Part shown: positions 1-11,700 of the stretch, in pieces
How positions within the stretch are numbered: position 1 is the stretch's first letter
Layout of the letters: every line of letters starts with the position of its first letter
Assembly: GCA_963978905.1 (NCBI GenBank)
Contig: OZ022261.1
Location: forward strand, 24,611,686 to 24,675,685
Direction: 5' to 3'
From: Trichostrongylus colubriformis
Taxonomy: Eukaryota; Nematoda; Chromadorea; Rhabditida; Trichostrongylidae
Length of the DNA: 64,000 bases
Position numbers and translations under genes: made by a program
The notes under the pieces: generated by a model
Databases searched by the model: none
What the model was told of the DNA's origin: nothing
Seen by the model: only the letters and a program-made list of their open reading frames with translations

Positions 1-135
1 GTTTGTGGGAAATTTTTAGACATTTCGTCCGCATTTTCCTGAAGCCTAAAAACTCTTGTTCATGGGGTAAATGTTGAAAAGGGCGACCAGTACCAGTAAG
101 GACCATCGTTTTGGGATGGTTTCGATCCTTCCATT

Positions 136-278
136 CCATCCTCATACAGCGCAAAACATATGGGAATACCATCTGGAAGGCATTATTTGTATAAGCCTGC
201 AAGAAAAACGACGACTTCACAAAATCCGTAATGCCTTCGGGAGGGTATTCCCATATGTTCTGCGCTGTCTGAGGATGG
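136..278. repeat. Inverted-repeat (hairpin) element
   Basis: Two arms of about 50 bp, starting CCATCCTCATACAGCGCA on the left and ending as its near-complement on the right, flank a loop of about 40 bp. The arms differ at only a few positions. This is the shape of a small MITE or foldback element; a hairpin RNA precursor is possible but unsupported. Confidence 0.7.
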
Positions 279-689
279 TTTCATGACGACAACCGAGAGC
301 GGCTTTTACGGTGGTGTGCTCCAAATAGAACAGCTTCCCCATCAAGCGTCCGAGAAACCCCATGTGACTCAAGGAACGCCGCAAATACGAATACAAATAC
401 GAAGTAAAGAAAAATGGCCCTTTACTTCCGAGTCGAATAGGTCTGCGAATAGGAAAGAAGAAACCCATCAAGAAAAGCAACCAAAGGATTCACTTGTTAT
501 TTTCAGCGCAAATGCGTATACAAACCACCGCGAGCACTTCGCATCCACACCCTAATTTTAAAAAGCCAACATTGTTAACTTGGAGCCATAATGGCACTCA
601 AAGCTTTCCGGAATCTGCTGCTACATGCCTACATCAAATGATCCCAGTCCTCGACTTCCTGGTCTGCATCATCGAGACAGTTTTTCGCA
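279..689. other. No supported gene
   Basis: Short overlapping ORFs in several frames, none with convincing splice sites, composition or homology. A minus-strand reading near 640-690 is briefly protein-like but stops quickly. Confidence 0.4.
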
Positions 690-1010
690 CCATAGCGGGT
701 GCGGACGAAGCGTGCGAGCTAAGAGGAACGCATGTAGTTGGGTCCTAGAGCGATTACCGCCCTATTCCTTATTGTGGCCAACCGCCTAGCCTTTCTATAC
801 AAGGCCACACGGCTGTGAAAAGCTAAAGAGCATCCTTTAAGATTCAGCTGAGTGTCATCTTGTTTTTTTTTATGGAATTGCAAACAAGTTAAAAGCGCTG
901 TGTGCGCGTAATTCACTATTTTGCTACATCAGCTGTCAATCTGAAGTATATCAAATAGTCGCACAGTTGATGCATAGGGATTCCCTTCCCATACACATCC
1001 TTGAGTAATT
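690..1010. repeat. Degenerate copy of the GTGTGTACCC MITE family
   Basis: The left part (GTGCGAGCTAAGAGG ... GTAGTTGGGTCC) matches internal sequence of the better preserved copies at 26540-26745 and 52628-52845. The right part is strongly diverged, so the boundaries are approximate. Confidence 0.4.
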
Positions 1011-1166
1011 TTGTGGCGACGGAGACAAACGGCGCTGCGACCATGTCTTGGAACAATCATCCAGGCAAACTGAAGTCTCCAACCCCTCTGGGTCATTACC
1101 TTGGTCATCATTATTTCTCATTGACTCGGAATTTGCTTTCAAAGAGCGTCTATTCCCAGTTCTTAC

Positions 1167-1229
1167 TTTCTGCTTGCCCCAAGTTTTTCGAATAGAACGG
1201 GTTCTAAGGAATGACTTGTCCACAATGCG
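1167..1229 (-). CDS. Possible exon with a GT31 glycosyltransferase-like motif
   Basis: The minus strand reads a short exon ending KTWGKQK before a GTAAGA donor. It contains RTRSIRKTWG, which resembles the RRxAIRxTWG start of the family 31 beta-1,3-galactosyltransferase domain. No other part of the domain (no DxD motif) was found downstream, where a degenerate MITE sits. The acceptor is weak, and an alternative reading frame of the same DNA also makes sense with the exon at 2124-2194. It may be a gene fragment or chance. Confidence 0.2.
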
Positions 1230-1731
1230 CTCTCACACACAGCAGAGGGCATTTCATTTATTGGACTTAGATGTACTGAACAACTGAATGGCTCAGAAAA
1301 CAAATACCATGGTTTCGTAGAGCAGAAAAAGTTTTATGAAAGTCATACAAACACCTTTTATAAAAACGAGAGAACGTTGTGAAAAGGAGCACGAATGACC
1401 GACTGATTACTGTACTGTACAAACATTTCGCGTACTTCAGAAAAGAAGCAAATGTGCAAAGAAAAACATTGAAATGCATTTATTAAGTTATAACAGGGTC
1501 TTCCAAACATGATAATGCCGCTGGCTAGTGATGCCTTTGGCGACACAGGGAGTGAGGAAGGAGGGATGATGGAGGGGTCTGAATAAAAATGGCTGTCACC
1601 ATTTTGGAACCAAACAGCATTCACGCAAGAAAAAAATAATGTGGTTCGGGATAGGGAAGTTGAATAACTAAGCATTTGTGTAAATCTTCATCGAAAACAT
1701 GGAAAAAACTGCTGCACTGATTGCGTACAGT

Positions 1732-1886
1732 CCACTTCGGAGCGCCTGATAGGGCGTGACCTACGGACTTGGGTCCGAGTGTATCAAACTCTCTCACTCC
1801 GCCACACACTCTCAAACTTGCCACGCACCTTCACTCCCGCCACTCACCCGTGTCCATAAGCTGTCCTATCAAGCGCTCCAAAATGG
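1732..1886. repeat. MITE with GGAGCGC..TGATAGG inverted ends
   Basis: The left end CCACTTCGGAGCGCCTGATA is matched by the inverted right end at about 1860-1886. The interior (ACTCTCTCACTCCGCCACAC) resembles the interior of the MITE at 14284-14456 and the relic at 15170-15243, so it belongs to the same superfamily. Confidence 0.55.
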
Positions 1887-2123
1887 TGTATACAAGTGGT
1901 GTCAAAATGACGTCGACGTGAGAAATGTATATCATATTCTTGATCAGTGCCCTAAATTCCTGACAAACTTTCAGCAAAAATCTATTTTTTCCCAACTCGT
2001 GCTTCCTAGGGACCAAATAGTCGAATAGTGCTTTAATAAAGCTCGGAGACTAAATTATGTGCGGTTACCGACCAGAAGCCTTCCCGTCGGTTTAGGGCCG
2101 TAATCGATGTTATTGCACATTAC

Positions 2124-2194
2124 CTTTTCTGACAACTGCCAACCTTCCGAAATTCCTCTCGGAACATGCAAACTCCATTGACAAATTCTTCCGA
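2124..2194 (-). CDS. Putative cysteine-containing exon
   Basis: A 71-nt exon with a strong acceptor (CATATTCATATTCAG) and donor (AAAAG/GTAATG). It encodes SEEFVNGVCMFREEFRKVGS followed by CQK, ending in phase 2. A protein-like reading with cysteines at 2655-2710 could be its upstream partner. The family is not recognised. The gene would be minus-strand and lie downstream of the gene ending at 2881. Neighbouring exons are unresolved. Confidence 0.35.
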
Positions 2195-2867
2195 CTGAAT
2201 ATGAATATCGGACTGATGGCGAACTTCGAGAAGAAAAACCGATTTTCGCAAAGAGGACTAGGGATCTGCCAAAATATGCATGTTTGGCGTGCAAAAGAGT
2301 GCTGGGTGGGCAGTTATACGTGTAACGTCGCCATGTTACGGTAAAACTCCACAGGGGTTGCGTATAATCCTTTAATCAGAAAGCTTTCAGTGGAGATTAG
2401 CACCTTTTCGCAATTCTCGGTACTATTAATAAACGTCGGTAGAACATGGAAGTAGAAAAAACCAACAAATTAAAGCGATAGTGATGCGGAGAGGAATTCC
2501 GAGTAAAGCAAATAAGCGCACATAGTTGAGCTCGTTATTGACAGGTTCTAGCTAAAAGAAGAACAGAAAAACATTAATAAACAAACAACACCAAATTGTA
2601 TATATGTATGGGTAATTACAAGCGTTTATGTAACTGGCAAAGAACTCGCTGTCGATAAAAGGACTAGACTTGAAGGAGTACTGATAACAAGGAACGCAAC
2701 ACTGAACACAAAATGTCGCCCCATAGTATAAAATACGTGGATACACAATGCAACAAGGAAGAAAATTTGCTCGAATTTTCTAGAATTTCTGTGTATGGGA
2801 ACCTCACAAAGGTGAATGGCAGAAGTTACACGTCGTAGAATAGAAAAGGAATAGCAGTAGTGGTGAT

Positions 2868-2873
2868 TTTATT
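2868..2873 (-). terminator. AATAAA polyadenylation signal
   Basis: TTTATT on the plus strand reads AATAAA on the minus strand, eight bases after the TGA of the gene ending at 2881. The spacing fits a nematode 3' end with a very short 3' UTR. Confidence 0.6.
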
Positions 2874-2880
2874 AAGGAAT

Positions 2881-3188
2881 TCATGGCCCAGTCGCCACTT
2901 GAACGGTCACCGTGTCCGGTTGATCGCTGGTCTCCGAAATCGACTGTGACATTGACTGGGACAGTGATTGTGAAGCCGGTGACGATCCTGTCTGCTCTTC
3001 TTCAAAATCGCCAAGCATGGCCTATAAATTCACAGATACGTGTTGGTTCGCAGATGGTCACATATTTAATAATAGTGATCACGATTGCTTACTTTCAAGC
3101 CAAGTATTTCTCCTCGCACAACGAGAAGTTGTGGAAGATTTCGGAAGTCTTCCAGAACTTCGTAATTTCGGCAGCCGTGTACGATTAC
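2881..3188 (-). CDS. C-terminal two exons of an unrecognised protein
   Basis: Exon 3188-3093 (32 codons, acceptor GCATTTTCAG, donor GTAAGC) reads VIVHGCRNYEVLEDFRNLPQ and on to EILGLK. A 71-nt intron follows. The last exon, 3021-2881 (46 codons plus TGA), starts AMLGDFEEEQTGSSPASQ and is rich in Ser, Gln and acidic residues, ending VTVQVATGP. Both junctions are phase 0, and an AATAAA lies just past the stop. The splice sites, phase and composition make this one of the best supported coding segments here. The first exon vaguely recalls leucine-rich repeats, but I cannot name the family. Upstream exons are not found: the next 600 bases hold a repeat-like stretch and a microsatellite. Confidence 0.55.
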
Positions 3189-3448
3189 CTGAAAATGCAC
3201 ACTTGCAAAGTTCAAACAACAAGCGTTGGCTGCGCGTCAAGACTGTCCAGCTCCAGACAACAAGTGTCCAGGACACCGGGCCGCGCGAATAGCGTTGCCG
3301 GGCGCTCCAGATGCCTTGCTGATCTCGATGTGAATTAAGTGCGCAGTACAGGTCGCGGCAACCACCTCCTTGCGTGACCTGACCTACTTGTACACGCAGC
3401 AAGCCCGAGGTGCATATGTCGTTCTAAGAACAACAAAACCACACAGGG

Positions 3449-3456
3449 AGGCAGGC

Positions 3457-3507
<51 letters not shown>

Positions 3508-3648
3508 GAAACAAACAAACAAACAAACAATAGTTAGTCAGACAGGAAGACTGACAGACTAATAGACAGACAGATGGACAGATGGAAGATGGACAGAAAC
3601 AAACAACTATACAGACAGACAGAATGACAGTCAGTCAGTCAGACAGGA

Positions 3649-3705
<57 letters not shown>

Positions 3706-3712
3706 GGCAGGC

Positions 3713-3749
<37 letters not shown>

Positions 3750-3830
3750 GGCAGACAGTCAGTCAGACAAACAGATAGAGAGACAGAGATAGGTAGATAG
3801 ATAGATAGACGGACAGACAGACTGGACTTG
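3449..3830. repeat. GACA/CAGA microsatellite
   Basis: Long runs of (CAGA)n at about 3449-3505 and 3600-3820, with interrupted spacers of the same motif. The repetitive CLSVCLSV and TDRQTDRQ ORFs across it are artefacts of the tetranucleotide. Confidence 0.95.
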
Positions 3831-5044
3831 ATGTTCTGTGACCTCTACACATTTTACTCCCCCTTGCCCTCCACCATATGTAGCCATATTTATGCAGTGT
3901 ATAAGTTATATTTGAATCTACATTGACCTGTTTCTCGACATTCCTGTTTAGTCGCCAGCTACTTACAGACTGGTGTACACTCAAGACAAACTATTCAGCT
4001 GACGCGGAGTGGGTGTGATCGCTATTTTGCATCATTCAAATACTAATTGCCACTTATGTCATTTGAATCTGAATAGGGAAGGCACGGTGGGGAGGACGCG
4101 TGCAAGGCCGAGGCATGATGTAAAACATCGTTTAACAAATCCGGGATACATATTACCGCGAGTCATGCTGCGCGCGGTGAGCATGCCAGCGGAACGAATT
4201 TTTCCAACCGTTCAACTTTTCTTTTTTCTTCAACAAAAAAAAAAGAAATCTTGAATATTGAATTCTGACCAGCAAATGCAATTTATCATCAGTCTCACAC
4301 CGAAGCCACTCGTCAAGGGTAATCGGAAGTATATGTGTTTCGAAAATTCATGACATTAGCATCCCTTGAAAACCTAAAGTACGCAACCAAGTGCAATTTC
4401 GCAAGTCAATCAGCGGCGTTTTCCTCGATTTGATGGTCGAACGTGACCTCTTTACAGAGACTGCAACGACGTCAAAAACATTAAATTATATCAACACTTA
4501 CCGCTATTTCAAGAAGATGCGATGAAAGGTTCAAGAATGCGTGGCAAAAAGCGCGTTAAGTTAGAAATTAAGGCTGCACAGGGTGACGGTGACATGGATA
4601 TGCGCCATGACACTCGAGCTAGGTCGCCGCGCCACGTGACTTGCAATGCCGCGCACGGTAAGAGTACTATTAGTCCCGTTGTGACTTGGCCGCGTGCTCG
4701 TGGGCGCGACCGCTATCACTTCGCGCGACCTGAGACTCAGTTAGACCGTCGTGACGCGTACCCAGTGGCTCCAAGAAAATGCTGAAAAAATGATGGCACT
4801 TTCACAAGAGACTTTTACGGAACATTGGCTTTCACCTTAAGCTTTGTGGGATACTCTTCAACATACATGGACCACTGACTAGCTGAGTAGTGTTTAATTT
4901 TAGATGAAGGGAAAGGACAGAAATAGAACATGTTGGACAATTCAGTACGAAAAATGATCAAAGACTGAGCTCACCATTTACCTGAAACCTCCGTAAATGT
5001 TTCAGCTCTTAGCCATCGCTGAGCACGCTGGTATTGCGGTTTTA
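3831..5044. other. No supported gene
   Basis: A good minus-strand donor near 3959 could define a tiny exon, but no matching acceptor or frame was found. A GC-rich patch at about 4600-4760 is repeat-like. The 87-codon ORF over it (4522-4785) has no supporting signal. Confidence 0.4.
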
Positions 5045-5990
5045 TTAGGTTGTAAGGAAAGTTCTGGCCGCTTTTTCGCAATCACAAGATAAATTTAAAT
5101 ATCAGAGCGCGTCAACATGAATCAGCTGACATATTGTGCTCGTTAGATAGAGAAAAAGTTGCTCTTTCAGAATATATGTTTTATTTGGAATGCCACAAGG
5201 TTTTCAATTTATTAGGGAAGTTTTAAAGTGCTGCGAAAATGGCACTTTTAAGATGACTTCACTTCAAGAGTTCTTGTTTAGCCGAGTCCCAGCGAAGGTG
5301 ACCACAAATGTGAATACTGCAAGAGGAGGGGGTGTATCACTGGATGGAACACATTGTCTCCGGTTTCAGAAGTGCAGAAATGAGGACGAGCTGCTCGAAT
5401 TTTCAATTGATCAAATCGCTTTAACTAAAACGGCAGAAGGCGATGAGCGTCCATATTTGCAGGGGATATCCACAAGTATTGGCCCTCAACAAGCAACCTT
5501 AGCTGACCACCTCAAGTGGCCTTGATTTGGAAAAATCCAAAAAAATGGGTGCCGCGGGACCCCTCACGGCAGTCATGCGCAAGCGCATTTTTCACAAATC
5601 CTCTTCCACTAATTGAAGCATCATGCGCAAGCGCATTTTTCACAAATCCTCTTCCACTAATTGAAGCAGTTGCAGGGTGAGGCCCTTACTCGTCTATCAT
5701 GTTCATCAGATCTAGCGCTAACTATGCCCCACTTCCCAAAACATCTGGCCAGCTCCTTCAGTAGCAGTGTGTTCAGAAAGAGTGGCGATTTGAAGTCGAC
5801 TTTTTTTCATTTCGCGCAATATAGATTATCAGCCCTTTATCAAATTGAGATGTGTAGGTATGCATAGTGTTGCCAAGAGTGTGGCGGATCTAATGGTGCT
5901 CACTCTGTGAGAAAAGAGCACTCTGAGCCGAGTTATGATCTCTCGAAGTTGAAATTTCAAAAACCGGCCAAAACTTTCCTTACAACCTAA
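5045..5990. mobile_element. Non-autonomous mariner-type element, TA target duplication
   Basis: The termini are inverted: TTAGGTTGTAAGGAAAGTT at the left, and its complement ending CAACCTAA at the right, each flanked by TA. The 946-bp length is near that of a mariner, but no transposase motif (WVPHEL, DNARPH, SPDL) is readable inside. A 111-codon ORF at 5190-5525 fills part of it. It has ordinary composition but no recognised domain, so it may be captured sequence or chance. Confidence 0.75.
5573..5668. repeat. 48-bp perfect tandem duplication
   Basis: TCATGCGCAAGCGCATTTTT and the following 28 bases occur twice in direct succession, with no visible difference, inside the mariner-type element. 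The unit carries the palindrome TGCGCAAGCGCA. The duplication appears recent. Confidence 0.9.
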
Positions 5991-6620
5991 TAGCTATGTG
6001 ACCCAGAGGACCAATCCCAGTGGTACGACTGTTTACTCCCACGGTCAGTCGGAAACTCACTATTTCCACGGATTTTCTATGAACACAGTAGATTGTGGAC
6101 CTAAGCCATAGACAAGCTTAAAAGCGCATTGTTCCTAGGGTCAGAATGAGGACAAGTGGTTCGAACGATGCCCTTCAAATCCCCAACAACCTTTAAGCCC
6201 TTCCTCGACTGCACTTGGAAAGCTTCAAATATTTGTACAAACTATTGCAACATTAGATCATTAGATAATTAAGTATGGATGAAACATTCCAAAACCTATA
6301 TAATATTTGAAAATTTAATGGTTTTCTAGGTGAAAAGGTAACAATATCGCTTCTTCTCCCTTCCCTTGCTGGAGAGCACAGAGGGAGAACCCTATACCTA
6401 TACATAAAGTCTTCACTACTATATGGTTTCCGTCTAAGGGCCCATGCAAAACGGGAACCAAACTAACTCCCTGTTACAACCCCCCCCCCCCTCCAAAAAA
6501 AAATTCCCTTCAATTACTAATTCATCAATTAGAATTGGACTTTCAGAAAACCGTTAAAATTTATCTCAAAAAAAACTTATTTTTAGAATCACGAAACTGT
6601 TGAAAAACTGAAATTGACCA
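5991..6620. other. AT-rich intergenic stretch
   Basis: No exon with convincing splice sites. It contains a poly-C run near 6480 and AT-rich sequence. It is probably the 3' flank of the minus-strand gene ending at 6621. Confidence 0.4.
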
Positions 6621-6916
6621 TTAAATAACACATCGTAGGCGAACCTTTTTTAACGTGCTGTGATTTGCCAGTTCGACCACTGTTGCGCGATTGATCTTCT
6701 CTAGATCCAGTTCACGAAGGTAGATAAACTAAAAAGCTATTTTATCGTTACTTACAACGAAACACTAACCTGAGAACTTACTTGTAGTTTTGGCATACAT
6801 TTGGCCATGTATGAGAAAATAGAATCAGGAAGAAATGGATAATCAACTGGACGATCTACGAGGCACATACGTTCAACGCGTTGCTCGAACTTGCCCAAAA
6901 TTGCCATCAATGGGCC
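6621..6916 (-). CDS. Leucine-rich-repeat (F-box/LRR-like) protein, last two exons
   Basis: Exon 6916-6782 (45 codons, acceptor CTTTTTAG, donor GTAAGT) reads LGKFEQRVERMCLVDRPVD ... MAKCMPKLQ. A 53-nt intron follows. Exon 6728-6621 reads IYLRELDLEKINRATVVELA ... LKKVRLRCVI and ends in TAA. Both exons are phase 0. The LxxLxLxxI and LxxLxLxxC spacing is that of the degenerate LRRs found in F-box/LRR substrate receptors, which bind targets for SCF ubiquitin ligases. No F-box exon was found upstream: a Helitron occupies 6969-7543, and the next reading (an ATG near 7790) is not clearly linked. It may be a 5'-truncated copy. Confidence 0.55.
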
Positions 6917-6968
6917 CTAAAAAGCGTTTGTCAAAGTTATTCAGCCGTCATTAAACCAGTCAAGACTA

Positions 6969-7543
6969 TCACTACTATATATAAAACGCTTCGTCTGTCT
7001 CTACGTCTGCCGTCCCTCCGTTCGTCTGTCTGTCACGGAATTAGGTATTATATGAAGAACGACATGTGTAGATGGGGACAGGTTTGGGATGGATAGGGCA
7101 AGGGACACGAAGTCAAGAGCACACGTGGACCGTTAAGCTCCGCCTACGGTGGGCGGAGCGTTCAGTGGATTGTTCCGTTTTCAGACCGAAAATTGTTAAT
7201 TGGGTTCGAATATCACCCAAACGTGGGGGAAAGGTGGATTCAGATTAGGGATAAGTTTTTGAAGTCGAGCAAGAGGCCTGGGCGGGGCGCACCCTGAGTG
7301 GGGGTCGGAACAAGAAAAATTCATAAGTCGGTTCCAACACAGCCCCAAGACCGGGAAAAAAATCGGCAAAAGTGACGAAAGTCCAAGTTGTCTTAAACAC
7401 ACTCAAAATGAGAGAAAATCCGCCCCCAAAGGGCGGGGCGTGATGTGGTGTGGGTACTGAGTAAATTTATAAAAAAAGCAGTTTTGATAGATCCACCGAC
7501 ACCCATGATGTTACGCGTACAGTAGTGGGCGCCAGCCAGCTGG
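6969..7543 (+). mobile_element. Non-autonomous Helitron
   Basis: The left end is A/TCACTACTATATATAA, fitting the Helitron 5' TC terminus and the insertion between A and T. The right end is GCGCCAGCCAGCTGG/T, fitting a 3' CTRR terminus followed by T. Both ends match the 801-bp element at 40611-41411 in opposite orientation. The interior is 575 bp, GC-rich, with no Rep/helicase coding, so it depends on another element for movement. Confidence 0.6.
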
Positions 7544-7925
7544 TTTAAAAATAAGTGTTTCCTGCAATACATAGTAACAAAGCATAGGCTGGCGCCTTCG
7601 AAAGCACCACTAGGGGTATTACGGTAATCATTAAGAGAAAATATGGTTATATGAATGCTACCGAAGGAAACGGTACGTAGTGTAGCTGGTGGTGAAAACT
7701 AGCTTCAAGCCTCTCAGAGATACCGAAGGGGACAATTTTGGCCTTTGGCGGAACGATTGCAGTTTGGACGACTTGCGCGGCATAGTGCCAATACGTGGAG
7801 TATGTAACACACTTCAAATTTTTATTCAAATAAGATATTTTTCTTTCACAAACGCATTTAAATTCTAATATTTTCACTTATTCTCCCTTTCATTGTTCCA
7901 CACGTTTGTTATTCACTTATTCATC

Positions 7926-8610
7926 ATGAATCAAAACAAATTCTACGGGACATCAAATGACAATAGCGTCGGTCCTAGAATTTCCTCTGCCCGCCACTAC
8001 GACTCGCGGCGATCCCAAAGACGCGCTTTAAACGCGATTTCCGCTACACATTATCTCGTCATACTTAGCCTCCTCATTTACGGAGGAGAATGTGTCCAGT
8101 ACGTTTCCTTCATTATCCCTCTTCACTTTTGACAAAGCATGACGGTGGACGCGCAAAGGTGTGCTCCACCCGCAAATGCTGCTTCACGTGCTACGCATAA
8201 CTGCTTCACATCATGGATTCACGTGGATCAGGCAGATACGTAAGTAATATGGAACGTGGAAAAAACATGTCCGAAAAAGACGGAAGTGGAGTAGATAGGG
8301 CTGAGTAGCACCTTGGCTTTCATATTGAGCTAGCGACCAGTTCCCTCTCACGTTACTTTGATTTTCTGGCACTCTGTTACTAACCTACTTTGACAAATAG
8401 GCTAGAAATTCTGAATCATCATGACCCTTCATCGATTTCCTAATTCGTAAATTCCCCAGTCTGATTACCCAACGGCCGCCATTTTCCATAACATACTGCC
8501 CACGCGAAACCACCACTATCTACAAAATATCGCCAGCGCACGGGCTCTTCTTGATCCATCATCATAAATTACTGACGCTTTCGCATGAAGAAAGTGACGA
8601 AAAGCAGTGA
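7926..8610 (+). CDS. Small membrane or secreted protein, three exons
   Basis: Exon 1 (7926-8098, donor GTACGT) starts MNQNKFYGTSNDNSVGPRIS, carries basic residues, then a hydrophobic segment THYLVILSLLIYGG at about residues 41-54. Exon 2 (8159-8239, or from 8138, donor GTAAGT) reads CAPPANAASRATHNCFTSWI. Exon 3 (8460 onward, acceptor AATTCCCCAG) reads TQRPPFSITYCPRETTTIYK and reaches TGA at 8608, or splices at GTGAGT at 8607 to a further exon. Every junction used is phase 2, which supports the model. The hydrophobic stretch suggests a type II membrane anchor or a signal peptide behind a long N-terminal region, with a cysteine-containing lumenal part. No family is recognised. Confidence 0.45.
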
Positions 8611-9069
8611 GTTCTTAATCTTTCCGACCGAAGTGTCACTACGAAAGTGAAGCGAAATTGCCATGGGAAGAAAATGGGCTCTGTTCGGCTATTACTTCTT
8701 GACGCTACTAGTTACAGTGGCATTCGAACCAAGTGTAACATTTTGATAACAAAGTCCTAGGCGCCTAATACCCTCATACCCTCATAATATCTCAAAAACC
8801 TTTTTTGGAGACATTTCATATAGCAATTCGTTCAGTTACAGGAAATGAAGGTAGACTACCTACGGAAAGACTAGAGGATTGGGACTCTCATATCCCGTCC
8901 AATCCAATACCGGAATGTTTTTTGGCACCTGTCGGACCAGCGTGAATCTGTGAGGTGGGGCAGTCACGTGCAGCATGTGACGCAGTTGGGCAGCTTAAAG
9001 CGCGCTTTTTAGAGTGAATCGCGCCACACACCGTCTCCTTCGTCACCTGATTCTTCTTCGCAGGTAGGT
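8611..9069. other. No supported gene
   Basis: A possible last exon of the preceding gene (acceptor at about 8730, TAG near 8757) is in phase but weak. Nothing else is supported. Confidence 0.35.
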
Positions 9070-9480
9070 ACAACGCCTTCGTCAGAGGCACCACCAGGGT
9101 AAGGAGAAAATGAGGAGTGAGAAGACATATCCTATGTGAAGCAACATTGTATTACCGAAGAGATGATATCTGGCAAAGCTCCCTTCGAAGGAGCGCGCCA
9201 TCGCACCATGGGTTCTTTATCTCAATTGCGCAGCGCCGTCGTTCACTCCACCCAACATCCGGTGTGTGAGTTGCTGCCAGGAAGGGGCAACGTTTGGGCT
9301 GGCTGACTCAGGCCCTCGCCTGTCTGCATCTACCCCTCAGCGGCTAGTGATGTAGAGCGCGATAGGGAGTGTATGAAAGGAGGGCCTTCTGGTTCTTTTT
9401 TCAGGGTGTAGGGACTTTTGCAGTTTTATTCCCCTGTCCCCCTACGCTGATCATCTCGACTTTCATTTTCTATAATTACC
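9070..9480 (+). repeat. Dispersed 400-bp repeat, copy 1
   Basis: Shares its order of motifs with four other plus-oriented stretches (18120-18390, 25250-25760, 28200-28610, 41670-42020): GAGGCACCACCAGGGTAAGG, a central CTCGCCTGTCTGCATC, CGGCTAGTGATGTAGAG, then a T-rich tail with TTCATTTTC. No TIRs or coding potential are seen. Confidence 0.6.
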
Positions 9481-9626
9481 AGGTGAGCTTCGCGATCTAC
9501 ATCGCGTTACGGGGCACCGGTGCGAAGCGGGCTGTGGGCGAAATGATGTAAACAGGTGAGCTTCGCGATCTACATCGCGTTACGGGACACCGGAGCGAAG
9601 CGGGCTGTGGGCGAAATGATGAAAAG
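9481..9626. repeat. 73-bp tandem duplication
   Basis: AGGTGAGCTTCGCGATCTAC and the sequence up to GAAATGATG occur twice at a 73-bp period with two or three substitutions. The unit includes palindromes CGCGATCTACATCGCG and GCACCGGTGC. Confidence 0.9.
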
Positions 9627-10079
9627 AAATTGCACAGCAATGTGGTTTGGCGGAAATCAATACATAGATTTTACATTTGTGCTGAGGGGTAGTCCATTTA
9701 CAGCCTTCTTTACAAAGGTCCATTATAGCAATAGGTATCGATCTACATGCAATAAGCTCTACAGAATGTAAGCTTCTGCAATTATGTCCATCCACTGGTG
9801 TGGCCCATCTCATTGCCCGGCCCTCTAAGAAAACCGACAATTACGACCTATAGCACATGATGCTGCAGTTTTTCAACCTCTGCGACTGTAATCATTCAAT
9901 GAGATCCCATTACCTGTTCAGCTCTTTGCATAGAGATCTATGATTTCGATCGATGTCGACCAACAGGACTTCATTGAAGTTCTGCAACAGCTTCACCTAT
10001 TGGTGTGGCTTGCTGATGATTTTCCAGGATTTCATCTTTCATGACGGTACTCACTGAGTCTATGGTCCATAAGACGTTT
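9627..10079. other. No supported gene
   Basis: Intergenic or repeat-derived sequence. Scattered fragments resemble the satellite monomer of 15480-17110. Confidence 0.35.
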
Positions 10080-11700
10080 GCAGCCTTTCGCAAAAACCGA
10101 TACTTTCAGCCAATATCCTGATGACGGCCCGTCTACCGTGATCAGTTGACATTATTTTTGTCACTCTAGCAGCATCGAATTACTTCCGCTCTCTACGGCA
10201 CTTTAGACCGCTCCGGGCGGTGTTATATTTCTTATGAGTGAGCACGATATTGGTGATTGCACGTTCCGCCCATTGTAGGCGGGTCCACCTACCTCAATAA
10301 TGTGCAACACCGCCTAGACAGCACTAATCTCCATCGATTTTTTTCGCAGTTTCTGGGCTGCACCTGAGACAACTTATAAACGCTCGTTAAGCACCACCTA
10401 CGTGGAGCGTGCTCCGCCTACTGAAGGCGTGTATTCTTCATCTACTACATACACCCTTCACTCATTTTGGCCTACCTTATCGCTACTCCTGGCTCTTTTG
10501 GAACGAATTACAGCGAAGGGGCCGGTAGGTCTCTTCAGCAGTCAGAAACTCCCTTGACTCATTTTGCCCACCTTATCCTGACTCCTGGGCTCTCTTGGAA
10601 CGAATTATAGAATTTTGCATTTGGACACCGAACATTGTAACGCACGCCCCTCCCACAGGGGACGGAGTCTGACATGGTCCATGTGCTACCTGTCCATCTC
10701 TTAGCAAAACCTATCCAACCCTAACATGACCTGACTTTCCCCGCTTGTTTTTCAGGCAGTATAGAATTTCGCTTGGGACAGACAGACAACTTAACAGACA
10801 CAACAACTACTGGTTTGTATATAGGTTATGTTATCCCGACTCATGGGCTCCTTGGAAAGAATTATAGAATTTTGCATCTGAACACGGAACATTTTAACGC
10901 AGGCCTCGTCCATAGTGTCCACAGTGAGCGGAGTCTGACATAGTCTGGTAAAGTAGTGTGCAGTAAAGACACCTTCTGCACAAAAACCGATATTTCCGAT
11001 CAATATCAATCGGTGGTGCATGATGTTATAGGATTTCAACTGTCCATAAGCCGTTTCCAGCCTTCGGCACAAACACTGATATTTTCAATCAACATCGTAG
11101 CGAAGGCTCCGCCTAACGTGATCATTTGGCATTATTTTTGCCCCTTCGGCTGTTACACATTTTGGTTTTCACCCCTTCCCTGGACCGCTCTAGAGAAGAA
11201 TATGATGTTTCATGAGTGAACACGATTTCGGTTGCTTGCACCGCCCACTGTGGGTGGGTCTTCCCTCACTTCAAATATACCGGAAACAGCTCAGATCTCG
11301 CTGATCTCCAGCGATTTTTCCTCAGTCTCTAGACTGCTCTGGAGCTGGGTTATGAACAGTTGCAGTAAGCACCGGCCGCTTGCAGCACGCTCTGCCCGTT
11401 GAAGGTGGGCTTCCCTTGACTGCTACATATACTCCGATCTCATCTTGGTTCACCTTCTCCCGCTGCCCGTGGAAGTTTGAGATGAAAGAATTCTAGCGTT
11501 GATCTGAAGACAATGCAGCGAACGCCCCGCCTACTGCGGACGGAGTCAGGCTTGCCCATGTCCGCTCTGATCATCTTGGCCATGCCCACCCATCCCGAAC
11601 TTGACCTGACCTCCCCACTTGTCTTACTGGTAAAACGGAGAATCGAACGGACAGACAATAGTACACACACCAAACTCCTTGTTTATTTATAGGTTATGCT
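10080..11700 (-). repeat. Cluster of Helitron-like repeat copies
   Basis: At least two partial copies of the family seen at 15245-17504. Minus-strand 5' ends near 10835 and 11690 read (T)CATAACCTATATAC and CATAACCTATAAATAA next to CAGACAGACA tracts. Shared internal sequence includes CCTGGGCTCTCTTGGAACGA and CCGTTTCCAGCCTTCGGCAC, plus one satellite-type monomer at 10970-11100. The exact insertion borders are not resolvable by eye. Confidence 0.45.

Noticed and set aside
1861..2029. Plus-strand ORF end (VYHILDQCPKFLTNFQQ) followed by AATAAA, resembling a LINE C-terminus
   Set aside because: Similarity rests on one short CPxF-type motif. No reverse transcriptase blocks are found upstream, and its start lies in a MITE.
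3582..3800. ORF of TDRQ repeats and its reverse CLSV repeats
   Set aside because: Translation of a tetranucleotide microsatellite with no start context or splice sites.
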